A stretch of DNA of 64,000 nt from Stutzerimonas balearica DSM 6083. Its GTDB lineage: Bacteria > Pseudomonadota > Gammaproteobacteria > Pseudomonadales > Pseudomonadaceae. Positions within the stretch are counted from its first letter, which is position 1. The number at the start of each line of letters is the position of its first letter. This document shows, piece after piece, positions 1 through 11,325 of this stretch. The notes below the pieces were generated by a model that searched no databases, had not been told where the DNA came from, and was given only the letters and a program-made list of their open reading frames with translations. Made by a program: the position numbers and the translations under genes. The stretch spans positions 1,040,001-1,104,000 of the forward strand of contig NZ_CP007511.1 of the NCBI RefSeq assembly GCF_000818015.1. Direction: 5' to 3'.

Positions 1-2296
<2,296 letters not shown>

Positions 2297-2430
2297 TATA
2301 ACACCCAAACAATCTGACGATTGTGGGTCGGTCGAAGCCGACAACAGCCGAAAATTCGAATTGAACTGCAAAGCCAGACATCACATACCCAATTCGCTGT
2401 AACGACTCAACACCGATACAGCAACCGAAT

Positions 2431-2548
2431 TGCTTGACGACCATAGAGCGTTGGAACCACCTGATCCCATCCCGAACTCAGCAGTGAAACGACGCATCGC
2501 CGATGGTAGTGTGGGGCTTCCCCATGTGAGAGTAGGTCATCGTCAAGC
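2431..2548 (+). rRNA. rrf: 5S ribosomal RNA
   Basis: A ~118-nt gene with the classic 5S plan. The terminal stem pairs 'tgcttgacga' at the start with 'tcgtcaagc' at the end. The conserved internal 'ccgaactcagcagtgaaacg' and 'gatggtagtgtggggcttcc' are typical of Pseudomonas 5S. It lies 134 nt downstream of 23S and is followed at once by an intrinsic terminator, so it is the last gene of an rrn operon. Confidence 0.97.
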
Positions 2549-2557
2549 ACCTATACC

Positions 2558-2595
2558 AAACCCCCGACCCGCACTCGCTGGTCGGGGGTTTGTCT
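2558..2595 (+). terminator. rrn operon intrinsic terminator
   Basis: A 12-bp perfect stem, aaacccccgacc / ggtcgggggttt, with a ~10-nt loop and a short T-rich tail (tttgtcttt). It sits 10 nt after the 5S gene, as expected for the end of an rRNA transcription unit. Confidence 0.9.
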
Positions 2596-2725
2596 TTGCG
2601 CAACGGGAAAATCAAAGCGCTCCATTGCCTATGCGGTGGTCATGTATTCCGGCCTGGGCGTTGCGCCGGCGTCGATTTATTGGCCAGATGATAAGTTGTG
2701 AAGCTTAGCCATGCTTTGGGGGCCT

Positions 2726-3379
2726 ATGTCGAGGAGTCAGCCTTCTGCTTTGCGCGAGTTATCCATCGACCGGCTCGTGGCTTGTCCCGAGTGCGATCTG
2801 CTCATGCGCAAGCCAGAGATGGTCTACGGGCAGGTCGCGAACTGCCCCCGTTGTGGATATGAGCTGTTGCGCTTGCGCCGTTCCGTTGTACGGCCAGGGC
2901 TCGCTCTCGTTGTCACGGCATTGCTGTTGTACTTTCCGGCCAACTTCCTGCCGATCATGCGGCTGGATCTACTGGGGCGCACCACGTCCGATACGATCTG
3001 GAGCGGGGTTCTAGGCCTGTTCCACACCGGAATGCAGGGCGTCGCTGCGCTGGTTTTCCTTTGCAGCATGGCGGTTCCGCTAATGAAACTGCTTTGCCAG
3101 TTGCTGGTGTTGGTCAGTGTGGCAACCGGTCGGGCTCGTCGTCTCGGCTTGTTCCTGTATCGGGCTTATCACCACCTCCGAGAATGGGGAATGCTCGAGG
3201 TCTACCTGCTTGGCATACTGGTCGCCATGATCAAGCTTCGTGATATGGCTGAACTCAGCGTAGGGGTTGGGCTCGGCTGCTTCGTGGCGCTCTTGCTGGT
3301 CCAGGTTTGGCTTGAGCTCGTCATGTCGCCGCAGCAGGTGTGGCAGGCCCTTTCGGAGAACTCTGATGCGCGCCGCTGA
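2726..3379 (+). CDS. PqiA/LetA-like integral membrane protein, first half
   Basis: Inner-membrane partner of an MCE lipid-transport protein. The 217-residue product opens with a cysteine knuckle (CPEC about residue 20, CPRC about residue 41, a zinc-ribbon arrangement). Four hydrophobic segments typical of a PqiA domain follow, including 'LLLYFPANFLPIM', the family's signature-like first helix. E. coli PqiA and LetA carry two such halves in one ~420-residue chain; here each half is its own gene, and the next gene (14-bp overlap) is the second half. The ATG at 2726 is preferred over one at 2711 because a GGGGG stretch lies just upstream of 2726 and nothing SD-like precedes 2711. Family assignment is firm; substrate is unknown. 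Confidence 0.88.
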   Translation: MSRSQPSALRELSIDRLVACPECDLLMRKPEMVYGQVANCPRCGYELLRLRRSVVRPGLALVVTALLLYFPANFLPIMRLDLLGRTTSDTIWSGVLGLFHTGMQGVAALVFLCSMAVPLMKLLCQLLVLVSVATGRARRLGLFLYRAYHHLREWGMLEVYLLGILVAMIKLRDMAELSVGVGLGCFVALLLVQVWLELVMSPQQVWQALSENSDARR

Positions 3380-3983
3380 TGCCGGTCTGATGGTTTGCCT
3401 CGAATGTCACCAGTTGAACGTGGCCCGGACCGACCACGGGCCGCAGCATTGCGCGCGTTGCGGAGCCACCATCCACCTGCGGCGCCCGCACAGCATCCGC
3501 AGGACTTGGGCTTTGCTGATCACGGCCGCTTTGCTTTATCTGCCTGCTAACCTCCTGCCAATCATGACGGTGAGCACCTTCGGCAGCGGATCGCCAGACA
3601 CCATCATGTCTGGCGTGGTGACGCTGGCCAAGCATGGAATGCTGCCGATCGCCGCCGTGGTTTTCGTTGCCAGCATCCTCGTGCCCACGTTCAAGCTGGT
3701 CGGCATCGCTATGCTCTTGCTCTCGGTGCAGCGTCGTCAGCGTTTGTCGGCACGGCAACGCATTCTGGTCTTTCGCTTCATTGAATGGATTGGGCGCTGG
3801 TCGATGCTGGATATCTTCGTCATCGCCATTCTCGTCGCCATCGTCAATTTCGGTAGCCTGGCCCGCGTCGATGCTGGCCTGGGAGCGGTGGCTTTCGCCA
3901 GCGTCGTCATTCTGACGATGCTGGCTGCCGTGACCTTCGACCCTCGCCTTATCTGGGATTCGTATTCGGAACACGACTCATGA
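3366..3983 (+). CDS. PqiA/LetA-like integral membrane protein, second half
   Basis: A 205-residue partner of the preceding gene. It repeats the same plan: a zinc-ribbon N-terminus (CLEC, then CARC), 'LLYLPANLLPIM' opening the membrane part, and four predicted helices. The start at 3366 has a GGAG seven bases upstream and lies inside the end of the previous gene; the stop overlaps the next start as ATGA (3980-3983), so the three genes are translationally coupled. In the family, PqiA/LetA proteins sit in the inner membrane and pair with MCE-domain tunnel proteins to move lipids across the periplasm. Confidence 0.88.
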   Translation: MRAADAGLMVCLECHQLNVARTDHGPQHCARCGATIHLRRPHSIRRTWALLITAALLYLPANLLPIMTVSTFGSGSPDTIMSGVVTLAKHGMLPIAAVVFVASILVPTFKLVGIAMLLLSVQRRQRLSARQRILVFRFIEWIGRWSMLDIFVIAILVAIVNFGSLARVDAGLGAVAFASVVILTMLAAVTFDPRLIWDSYSEHDS

Positions 3984-6292
3984 CAGACCTTCCCGCAGCA
4001 AAAGTGCGCCCGGCATCCAGTTGGTCGGCTATCTGGGTGTTGCCGATCATCGCATTGCTAATAGGTGGCTGGCTTGCCTGGCAGGCCTATACGCAGAGAG
4101 GCATTGCCATTCAGATCGTTTTCGATAGCGCCGAAGGAATCGAGATTGGCAAGACGCATGTGATCTACAAGGGGATGACGATCGGTACCGTGCGTGACTT
4201 GCGCCTCGATCAGCAAGATGCGCAGCAGCATGTCGTTGCTGAGGTCGAGATGCACAAGGACGTCAGCGAATATCTCCGCAGTGAGACCCGCTTCTGGCTG
4301 GTGAAGCCGAGCGTGACGCTCGCAGGTATCACCGGCCTGGAGACGCTTGTATCTGGCAACTATATCGGTATCAGTCCGGCGAGCGGCGAGCCGGCCCGGC
4401 GATTCATCGCCTTGGCGGAGGAACCGCCAATTCCCGATGCGCGCGCCGGGCTGCACTTGACGCTAAAGGCCGAACGGCTCGGCTCGCTGAACCGCGGCAG
4501 CCCGGTCTTTTATCGCCAGATCCAGGTTGGACAGGTCAAGAACTATGTATTGGCCCAAGACAACTCGACCGTTGAGATAAAGCTGTTCATCCAGCCTGAA
4601 TTTGCTCACCTGGTGCGTAAACACACCCGTTTCTGGAACGCCAGCGGAATCACCGTTGATGCGGGGCTGACTGGGGTCAAGTTTCGTACCGAGTCGCTCG
4701 CCAGTATCGTCGCCGGGGGCATTGCTTTTGCGACGCCGGAGCATCGGCAGGATAGCCCACCGACCGACCCCAGCCTGCCCTTCCGTCTGTATGAAGACTT
4801 CGACGCGGCCCAGGCCGGGATAAAGGCCACCTTGACCCTCACCGATTTCGAGGGGCTGCAGGCCGGGCGGACTCCCCTGATCTACAAGGGCATGCAGGTG
4901 GGCACGCTGAAGGCACTCGCTGTCGAGCCGGATCTTTCTCGTGCCGAGGCCACGCTTACCATTGACCCGCTGCTCGAAGACTATCTCGTGGAGGACACCG
5001 AGTTCTGGGTGGTCAAGCCTTCCATTTCGCTCGGCGGTATCACTGGCCTGGAAGCACTGGTCAAGGGCAACTACATCGCCGTGCGCCCCGGTGAAAAGGG
5101 CGGTGCGATGAAGCGCAGCTTCGAGGCGCGTGCCAAGGCACCTCCGTTGGATGTGCGTGCCCCTGGGCTGCATCTGGTGCTCACTGCTGACCAGCTCGGC
5201 TCGCTGGATGTCGGCAGCCCGGTGCTTTACCGCCAGGTCAAGGTAGGGTCGGTACAGAGTTACCAGTTCTCGCGCGACAAGCGGAGCGTGGTCGTCGGAG
5301 TGCACATCGAGCCGCCCTACGCTGATCTGGTCAACGCTTCGACTCGGTTCTGGAACGCCAGTGGGGTCACGGTGAATGGGGGGCTGTCCGGCATTCAGGT
5401 GCGCAGTGAGTCGCTGCAGAGCCTGCTCGCAGGCGGTATCGCATTCGATACGCCCGATCCCCAGGCAGCGTTGACGCAGCGTATCCCGAGGTTCGTGCTG
5501 CATGCCGACCGCGAGGCCGCTCTGGCCAAGGGCGAGGCCGTCGAGGTGCTGCTTCGTCGTGCCGATGGGCTGGCTGCCGGGACACCGGTTCGTTACAAGG
5601 GCCTGGAGGTGGGTACGGTGCGATCGGTAACCCTTACCGACGATCTGACCGGGGTTGTGGTAGAGGCGCAGATCACCACTGGCGCCGAACGGATCGCCCG
5701 TGCGGGTAGCCAGTTCTGGGTGGTGCGGCCGGAGCTGGGCATCGTGCGCACGGCCAACCTGGAGACGCTGGTCACCGGCCCGTATCTGGAAGTCGCACCG
5801 GCCGCGGCCGGGGCGCCGAGGCAGACTCGATTCACTGCGCTTGAGCACGCACCACGAGCGGAGGCGGCCAAGGGGCTTTTCCTGACCCTCAGCGCCGCGC
5901 GTCTGGGCTCGATCAAACCCGGAAACGCGGTGACCTACCGCGAGGTTAAGGTAGGCGAGGTGGTGGATTACGAGCTTGGCGCCAATGCCGATCGGGTACT
6001 GATCAAGGTGTTGATCGAGCCACGTTATGCGCCCCTGGTGCGTACCGGGAGTCGCTTCTGGGAAACCAGCGGCTTCGGGATGGACTTCAGCCTGTTCAAG
6101 GGCGCCAGCCTGCGCACTGATTCGCTGGAGTCGCTGATCGAGGGCGGCGTCGCCTTCGCCACACCGGAGGGCGAGCAGATGGGACGCCGGGCGCTGCCGG
6201 GACAGACCTTCGCGCTGTTCAAGGAGCCGCAGGACGAGTGGTTCGGCTGGGCACCGAAGATCGAACTGGGGCGAGCCGCCGGCGACAAGTGA
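3980..6292 (+). CDS. pqiB: MCE-domain lipid transport protein (PqiB/LetB-like, six MCE domains)
   Basis: A 770-residue protein with one N-terminal membrane anchor (about residues 15-36, 'WVLPIIALLIGGWLAW') and a long periplasmic part. Six MCE modules can be counted from the recurring 'G..V.YKG/YRQ...VG.V' core, beginning near residues 44, 157, 277, 395, 515 and 633. They alternate between two sub-types, one with 'YKGM.IGTV' and one with 'YRQ.QVG.V'. E. coli PqiB has three MCE domains and LetB has seven, so this one is intermediate. In the family, stacked MCE rings form a hollow tube between inner and outer membranes. No PqiC-type lipoprotein gene follows; a bidirectional terminator does. Confidence 0.92.
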   Translation: MTDLPAAKVRPASSWSAIWVLPIIALLIGGWLAWQAYTQRGIAIQIVFDSAEGIEIGKTHVIYKGMTIGTVRDLRLDQQDAQQHVVAEVEMHKDVSEYLRSETRFWLVKPSVTLAGITGLETLVSGNYIGISPASGEPARRFIALAEEPPIPDARAGLHLTLKAERLGSLNRGSPVFYRQIQVGQVKNYVLAQDNSTVEIKLFIQPEFAHLVRKHTRFWNASGITVDAGLTGVKFRTESLASIVAGGIAFATPEHRQDSPPTDPSLPFRLYEDFDAAQAGIKATLTLTDFEGLQAGRTPLIYKGMQVGTLKALAVEPDLSRAEATLTIDPLLEDYLVEDTEFWVVKPSISLGGITGLEALVKGNYIAVRPGEKGGAMKRSFEARAKAPPLDVRAPGLHLVLTADQLGSLDVGSPVLYRQVKVGSVQSYQFSRDKRSVVVGVHIEPPYADLVNASTRFWNASGVTVNGGLSGIQVRSESLQSLLAGGIAFDTPDPQAALTQRIPRFVLHADREAALAKGEAVEVLLRRADGLAAGTPVRYKGLEVGTVRSVTLTDDLTGVVVEAQITTGAERIARAGSQFWVVRPELGIVRTANLETLVTGPYLEVAPAAAGAPRQTRFTALEHAPRAEAAKGLFLTLSAARLGSIKPGNAVTYREVKVGEVVDYELGANADRVLIKVLIEPRYAPLVRTGSRFWETSGFGMDFSLFKGASLRTDSLESLIEGGVAFATPEGEQMGRRALPGQTFALFKEPQDEWFGWAPKIELGRAAGDK

Positions 6293-6310
6293 CGGTCGAC
6301 CGATCATTAC

Positions 6311-6334
6311 TGGTGGGCTGAAGCCCACCCTACG
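6311..6334. repeat. REP-like palindromic repeat
   Basis: A short palindrome, gtgggct / agcccac, ending in the 'ccctacg' tail that recurs across this chromosome. It lies in the 87-bp gap between convergent genes, next to the terminator. Confidence 0.6.
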
Positions 6335-6342
6335 CACGCATG

Positions 6343-6367
6343 AAAAGGGCCCCTCGGGGCCCTTTTT
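6343..6367. terminator. bidirectional terminator between pqiB and mksB
   Basis: A G+C-rich hairpin (aaaagggcccc / ggggccctttt, 2-3-nt loop) flanked by A and T tracts on its two sides. It can stop transcription from both the pqi operon and the convergent mks operon. Confidence 0.85.
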
Positions 6368-6379
6368 CGTTGCGGTAGA

Positions 6380-9214
6380 TCAGGCCGGCTCTTCGGTCCG
6401 TTGGGCTGAAGCAGTGGTCTGGCTAGCGACCGGTTCGCGGCGGCTGATGTATTTCCAGTCCGCCTCGTCGATGTAGATGCCGGCCGGCCCGCTGCCGCCC
6501 TCAAGGTCGATGGCGACATGGGCCGAGACCTGCGGCTTCACCGACGCGAGGATCGGCACGAAGCCCAGCTGCAGGCTGGTTTCGATCAGCGCCTGCTGGT
6601 TGCGCTCGTCGATGTCCGCCGCCTCGTCGAGGTAGTAGGGCAGGCGGATGCGCCCAGCCTGCTCGCGGTCCATCAGGTGCAGCAACAGGTACATGTTGGT
6701 CAGCGCCTTGATGGTCATGGTGGTGCCGTTGGACGCCGCACCGTCGATGTCGGTATGAATCACCGGCTGGCCGCCGACCTTGGTGATCTCGAACGCCAGC
6801 TCGAACAGGTCCTTCAGGCCCAGCTGGTTGTTGTTCGCCGCCACCAGCCGAGCCAGGTACTCCTTGGCTTCCTCGTTCTTCGCGTCCTGATCGGCGGACT
6901 GGGACAGATCGAACACCGACAGCGTCTCGCCTTCCTCGTACTGCCCGGCGCTGTGGATGATCTGGTCGATGTGCTTGAGCGCATCCTTGTTCGGCGCCAG
7001 CACGATGCGGAAGCTCGCCAGGTTGGACACCTGGCGCTTGTTGATCTCGCGGTTGAACAGCGCGAGCTGGTGTTCCAGGCTCTCGTAGTCGCTGCGGATG
7101 TTGCGCAGCGTCCGGGCGATGTCGGTGACCGCGGCACGGCGGGCCTTGGCCAGGGTCAGCGCCTCGTCCTGACGGTGGGCGTAGGCGTTGACCAAGAGCT
7201 GCAGGCGACGCTCGGGATCTTCCTCGCTGTCGAACTTGGCCACGCCCTTCAGGCGCACCTGGGCATACAGCGCCTCGATCTGACCGTCGACGCGCTGCAG
7301 CGCCTGCCAGCTGTCTTGGTAGTCGTTGAGCAGCGGCAGCAGGTTGTCCAGCGAGTCGTCCACCGGGTCCATGTAAGGCGTACCAAACGGCAGATCCGCT
7401 GGTAGCAGCTGGCGACGCCGCAGAGCGTCTTCCAGCGTCCGCTCCTTGGCTTCCAGATCCGCCAGCTGACGGCCGACCAGCTGCAGCTTGGCGGACAGGT
7501 GCTGTACGCGCTCGGCGAAGGCGTCACTGGTGCGCTTGAGTTCTTCCTGGGCGGCCTCGGCCTGGGCCAGCTGTTCCAGCTTCGCCGGCTCCTCGGCGGC
7601 CAGGGTCTGGCTGCGGCGGAAGTCTTCCAGCGCTTTCTGCGCATCCAGCACGGCCTGATACAGCGCCTCGGCCTGGGCCTTGCTCGCCGCGCGGTCGACG
7701 GCCACCGCATGCTGGGTCTTGAGCTGCTTGAGTTCGCGCTCCAGGCGATCCTTCTGGTCGCGCAGGGCGGCACGGTCGGCCAGGGCCTGCAGCGCCGGTG
7801 GCTCGATATGCGAGAGGTCGATGGACAGGCCCGGCACCGAGAAGGTGTCGCCCTTGAAACGATCCAGCACCGCTTCCACGGCCTTGACCCAGTCGTCGCC
7901 CTCGGCGCTGATGCCTTTTTCACCCAGCGGCAGGCTGAACAGCTGGCCATTGAACAGGCGCATCAGGCGATCCACATCGGCCTGGGAGAACTCCTCGCGC
8001 AGACGCGAGTAGCTGTTGTTGTCGGCATGGTCGAGCTGTTGCCGGACCGACTTCAGGCGTTTCTCCAGATCACGCAGGCGCTCGTCCAGGTCCTCGCTGG
8101 AGAACTGACGGGACTGCGCCAGCGCACCGGCCAGCTCGTCGTGGGCGTCCTTGGCGGCGAGCAGCTGCTGCTCCAACACATGGGCGTCCTCGATCAGGGC
8201 AAAGCGGTTCTTCAGCACCGCCAGCTCGCCCAGCCAGCGCTGGATTTCGCTGATCTCGCGCTCCAGGCGCATCAGCTCGCCGGTCGAACCGCGCTGTTCG
8301 TTCTGCAGGCCGTCCTGCTCGCGGCGATAGTGCTCGGCCTGGATCACCAGCTCTTCCTTGCGTGCATCGGCGTAGTCGTGCCAGGTGCCGAGCAGGTTGT
8401 CGAGTAGCGGCGACAGGCGATGCAGCTTGCCGCGCAGCAGCTCGCGCTGGGCGACACCGGCGGCCAGCGCCTCGACCAGCGGGCCGGCGGCGACCAGCGC
8501 CTGGTAGTCCTGCTCCATGCGGCGCACGTCGCGGAAGGCTTCTTCGGTGGCGGCGATATAGTCGACGCTGCCTGAGCGCAGGCTGTGCTCGAAGGCATCG
8601 AGGAACAGCTGCTTCAATTTCGCTGCGGTGATCTCGCGCATATGCAGCAGGTTGATGAACAGTGCGCGGAAGGTCTTCAGGCTCTGCTCGCTGGTCGAGC
8701 GCAGCGGGATCAGCGTCATGTCCAGCGGGATCGAGGTATGCCCGCCGACCAGTAGCCGGCGCAGCTCATCCGGCTTGGCCTCGTAGGCCTTGATGCCGGC
8801 GCGTTCGAGGTTGGCGAACAGCTCGCGCTGGCGCAGGCAGGTGCCGTTCTGCTGGTAATGGTCGAGGTCCAGCGAGCCCTGGTAGACGAAGAACTGATGA
8901 CCGAAGCCGCCGCCTGGCCCGCGGCCGGCCACGCCGATCACATGCGGGCCGTGGGGCAGCATGACTTCGACGAGGATGTAGCTGGTGTCCGAGGCGAAGT
9001 AGAACTTGCGCGACTGCTCGAGGCTGTACTTGCCGAAGCTCATGTCCGACATGCGCGCCAGGATCGGGAACTGCAGCGCGTTGATCGACGCGGACTTGCC
9101 GAGGTTGTTGGCGCCGTAGACCGACAGCGGGTTTTCCAGCGGAAAGATGCCGAGGCTGTAGCCGGCGGTGTTCAGCAGGGCGAAGCGGCGGATGCCGTAG
9201 CGTTCCTGGCTCAT
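6380..9214 (-). CDS. mksB: MksB, SMC-like subunit of the MksBEF condensin
   Basis: A 944-residue structural-maintenance-of-chromosomes-type ATPase. The N-terminal head has a Walker A, GANNLGKS, at residues 34-41. Long heptad-rich coiled coils fill the middle (about 220-720, E/R/L-rich) with a hinge-like break, and the C-terminal head has a Walker B-like 'LPYYLDEAADID' near 858-869. The size and the order mksF-mksE-mksB match the MukBEF-like Mks condensin of P. aeruginosa, which compacts and segregates DNA. Its start overlaps the mksE stop (ATGA). No mksG/jetD-type nuclease gene is adjacent, so this looks like the chromosomal housekeeping form and not the plasmid-defence (Wadjet-like) form. 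Confidence 0.92.
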   Translation of the reverse strand: MSQERYGIRRFALLNTAGYSLGIFPLENPLSVYGANNLGKSASINALQFPILARMSDMSFGKYSLEQSRKFYFASDTSYILVEVMLPHGPHVIGVAGRGPGGGFGHQFFVYQGSLDLDHYQQNGTCLRQRELFANLERAGIKAYEAKPDELRRLLVGGHTSIPLDMTLIPLRSTSEQSLKTFRALFINLLHMREITAAKLKQLFLDAFEHSLRSGSVDYIAATEEAFRDVRRMEQDYQALVAAGPLVEALAAGVAQRELLRGKLHRLSPLLDNLLGTWHDYADARKEELVIQAEHYRREQDGLQNEQRGSTGELMRLEREISEIQRWLGELAVLKNRFALIEDAHVLEQQLLAAKDAHDELAGALAQSRQFSSEDLDERLRDLEKRLKSVRQQLDHADNNSYSRLREEFSQADVDRLMRLFNGQLFSLPLGEKGISAEGDDWVKAVEAVLDRFKGDTFSVPGLSIDLSHIEPPALQALADRAALRDQKDRLERELKQLKTQHAVAVDRAASKAQAEALYQAVLDAQKALEDFRRSQTLAAEEPAKLEQLAQAEAAQEELKRTSDAFAERVQHLSAKLQLVGRQLADLEAKERTLEDALRRRQLLPADLPFGTPYMDPVDDSLDNLLPLLNDYQDSWQALQRVDGQIEALYAQVRLKGVAKFDSEEDPERRLQLLVNAYAHRQDEALTLAKARRAAVTDIARTLRNIRSDYESLEHQLALFNREINKRQVSNLASFRIVLAPNKDALKHIDQIIHSAGQYEEGETLSVFDLSQSADQDAKNEEAKEYLARLVAANNNQLGLKDLFELAFEITKVGGQPVIHTDIDGAASNGTTMTIKALTNMYLLLHLMDREQAGRIRLPYYLDEAADIDERNQQALIETSLQLGFVPILASVKPQVSAHVAIDLEGGSGPAGIYIDEADWKYISRREPVASQTTASAQRTEEPA

Positions 9215-9900
9215 GCTTCAAGCTCCTTTTCTTCGGCGATGGCGCGCGCCAGGGCTTCTTCTTCCGATTCTTCGGCTGTTTCCTCGATGAGGATGATGTC
9301 GTCCTCGCCCTCGTCCTCGGCGATCAGCTCCGGGGCGGGCAGCGGCAGGTCGCTGCTGTGCAGGCTGGTGGCGAGATCGCGGTCCTGCTGCACCGACAGG
9401 CAGACGTCGAGGAAACGGTGCATCGGCGGCAGGAAGCGGTAGACGCCGTTGCTGTCCTCGGCGAAGCCCAGCTGCGTCAGGCGGCGGATGACCTTTTCTT
9501 CCAGTTCTTCCTGGGTGGTGACTTCGGCCTGCAGGAACAGGTCGCGGTACTTGTCCAGCAACGCCGGCAGTTCATCGCGACCGAGGCTGCCACCGTCGAG
9601 CACGGCCAGCGGGTCGCGGCCCTGGTCGGCCAGGTGCTCGACGAGGATGAAGGTGAACAGCGCCAGGCGCTGGGCGGTCTTGTTCACCTGCGCGCCCATC
9701 TGCTCGGGGACGAAGTAGTAGAAGCCGCGCGGATCGCAGACCAGCTCGAAGCCGAGCGCCTTGAACAGTGCGCGGTACTGATCCTGCATGTTCGACAGCT
9801 GCGCGTAGGGCTCCGGCTCGCTGCGCGACAGGTGATAGCCCTTGAACAGCTCGCGGAAGATCGGCGCCAGCTGGGTCATTTCCTTGAGGTCGATGTTCAT
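9211..9900 (-). CDS. mksE: MksE, condensin accessory subunit
   Basis: A 229-residue protein between mksF and mksB, in the position and size of MksE (MukE-like), which bridges the kleisin and the SMC heads. The C-terminal ~50 residues are very acidic (many Glu/Asp). An in-frame extension upstream to 9993 exists, but it is encoded by REP-like repeat sequence, so the start at 9900 ('MNIDLKEM') is preferred. Its stop overlaps the mksB start by four bases. Confidence 0.88.
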   Translation of the reverse strand: MNIDLKEMTQLAPIFRELFKGYHLSRSEPEPYAQLSNMQDQYRALFKALGFELVCDPRGFYYFVPEQMGAQVNKTAQRLALFTFILVEHLADQGRDPLAVLDGGSLGRDELPALLDKYRDLFLQAEVTTQEELEEKVIRRLTQLGFAEDSNGVYRFLPPMHRFLDVCLSVQQDRDLATSLHSSDLPLPAPELIAEDEGEDDIILIEETAEESEEEALARAIAEEKELEA

Positions 9901-9915
9901 AGATGTGGCTCTGTC

Positions 9916-10056
9916 GTAGCGTGGAAAACGGCGAAGCCTTTTCCACTGGTAAGTTTGGCGTTGGCAAAGGTGGACAAGCTTCGCGTTGTCCAATCCACGG
10001 CGGGTTTCGCGAGAGGGGTGGGCGTAGGGTGGAAAACGGCGAAGCCTTTTCCACCG
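9916..10056. repeat. cluster of three REP-like palindromes inside the mks operon
   Basis: Three imperfect palindromes: 9921-9946 (gtggaaaacggcgaagcc... / ...ttttccac), 9969-9997 (ggtggacaagc... / ...ttgtccaatcc) and 10024-10056 (cgtagggtggaaaacggc... / ...ttttccacc). They fill the 183-bp gap between mksF and mksE. The same units recur at 14.1, 17.2, 28.8 and 33.4 kb. Such stem-loops in transcribed gaps can stabilise or attenuate mRNA segments. Confidence 0.8.
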
Positions 10057-10083
10057 GACGATCCCTCCGGCCGGTCGAATAGC

Positions 10084-11325
10084 TCAATCATTGGCATTGG
10101 CCACCAGCGCAAAGGAGCTGAGGCTGACCCGGTGTTCGCGGGTCAGGTACTCGCGACGTTCCAGGCGATCGCGCTGGAAGCGGCTGTCGCGGGACAGGCG
10201 CGAGAACCAGTAGAGCAGCTCGTCGGTGGCGCCCTCGGGTTCCTGTTCCAGCAGCCAGGCCATCAGGTCCGGCAGCGGCAGCGCCTGCTGGCAGCGCTCG
10301 ACCATTTCGCGGGCGGTGCGCGGCGCGCGCGGCTGCTCGCCCTTGCGCTTGCCGCTGGCCCGCGGGAACTGCGCCGGTTTCGGCTCGAAGCGGGCCAGGG
10401 CGTAGACGTAGGCCTCGACCTGGCTGGCAGTGCCGAGAAAGGTGCTCTGGGGACGGGTGAACAGCGGCAGCGAGGCCTGTGGTACGGCGTCCAGGCCCTT
10501 CTTGCGGATAGCCGACAGTGCCAGCGCTGCGCCGCGGGTCACGGCGTTGTGCCGACGCGCTTCCTCGCGTAGCGGCAGCAAGAGCTCGCGGGCCTTGCGC
10601 AGGGTCAGCTGGGCGGTGGTCTGCATTTCCAGGATGCGGGCATGAGTGCGCAGCAGGAGGTCGTCATCGACCAGCTGGCCGAGGCGCTGCTGTTCGCCGA
10701 GCAGCTTCATCAGCACCTGCTCGACGCGGTGCACGCCCTGCTCGAAGGCGCCGTCGGCGGAAACCAGCTGGATCATCGGCTCGACGTACTCGTCCCAGGT
10801 CGCCAGCACCTCGGCATAGCGCTGGCGCAGCGGGATCTGGCGGTCGCTGGTCTTGGCCCGGTCGGCCACGGCGACCAGCGCCTGCTCGTCATTGTCGAGC
10901 TTCTTCAATACATCGCGCACGCGCATGTCGAGCAGGCGCAGCTGGCGCGCCAGGTCGTTGCCGTCGCGAATCTCGAAGGCATCGAGGATATGCCCGGCCA
11001 GGCGCTCGAGGTGGCGCAGGTAGGCTTCGATTTCCAGGCACAGGCCGAGGCGGTGTTCGCGGCGCAGGTAGGCGAGAAAGTCGTGGATCTGCGCGTTCAG
11101 CTCGAAGCGATTGGGGCTCTTGGCCACCGGCACCAGGATGTCCAGGCGGATCCACTGGTCGAGCAGGGCGGTGATGTCGGTGGGCGTGCCTTCGGGCAGC
11201 TGTGCGGCGAGCTGATGGCGCAACTCCACCAGGCTCAGGGTGCCGGCGTCGAAACGCTCGCACAGCGGCTCGAGCAACGTCCAGTGTTCGGCGAGGGCAC
11301 GCAGTACGCGCTTGGGTTCGATCAT
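10084..11325 (-). CDS. mksF: MksF, kleisin-type condensin subunit
   Basis: A 413-residue first gene of the mks operon. It is helix-rich, with a predicted winged-helix-like N-terminus ('MIEPKRVLRALAEHW') and a long helical middle, and no catalytic motif, as in MukF/MksF kleisins. The start at 11325 is chosen over an in-frame ATG at 11376 because the intervening codons look non-coding and known family members begin close to this point. It faces the divergent nspC gene across a ~295-bp gap. Confidence 0.85.
   Translation of the reverse strand: MIEPKRVLRALAEHWTLLEPLCERFDAGTLSLVELRHQLAAQLPEGTPTDITALLDQWIRLDILVPVAKSPNRFELNAQIHDFLAYLRREHRLGLCLEIEAYLRHLERLAGHILDAFEIRDGNDLARQLRLLDMRVRDVLKKLDNDEQALVAVADRAKTSDRQIPLRQRYAEVLATWDEYVEPMIQLVSADGAFEQGVHRVEQVLMKLLGEQQRLGQLVDDDLLLRTHARILEMQTTAQLTLRKARELLLPLREEARRHNAVTRGAALALSAIRKKGLDAVPQASLPLFTRPQSTFLGTASQVEAYVYALARFEPKPAQFPRASGKRKGEQPRAPRTAREMVERCQQALPLPDLMAWLLEQEPEGATDELLYWFSRLSRDSRFQRDRLERREYLTREHRVSLSSFALVANAND

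Noticed and set aside
2430..2708. 92-codon frame over the 5S gene
   Set aside because: It covers the 5S rRNA and its terminator.
4463..6337. 624-codon open frame antisense to pqiB
   Set aside because: It mirrors the coding frame of a well-supported MCE gene; such long antisense frames are common in G+C-rich DNA and its product has no domain.
9901..9993. N-terminal extension of MksE
   Set aside because: Encoded by REP-like repeat sequence; the ATG at 9900 gives the expected size.
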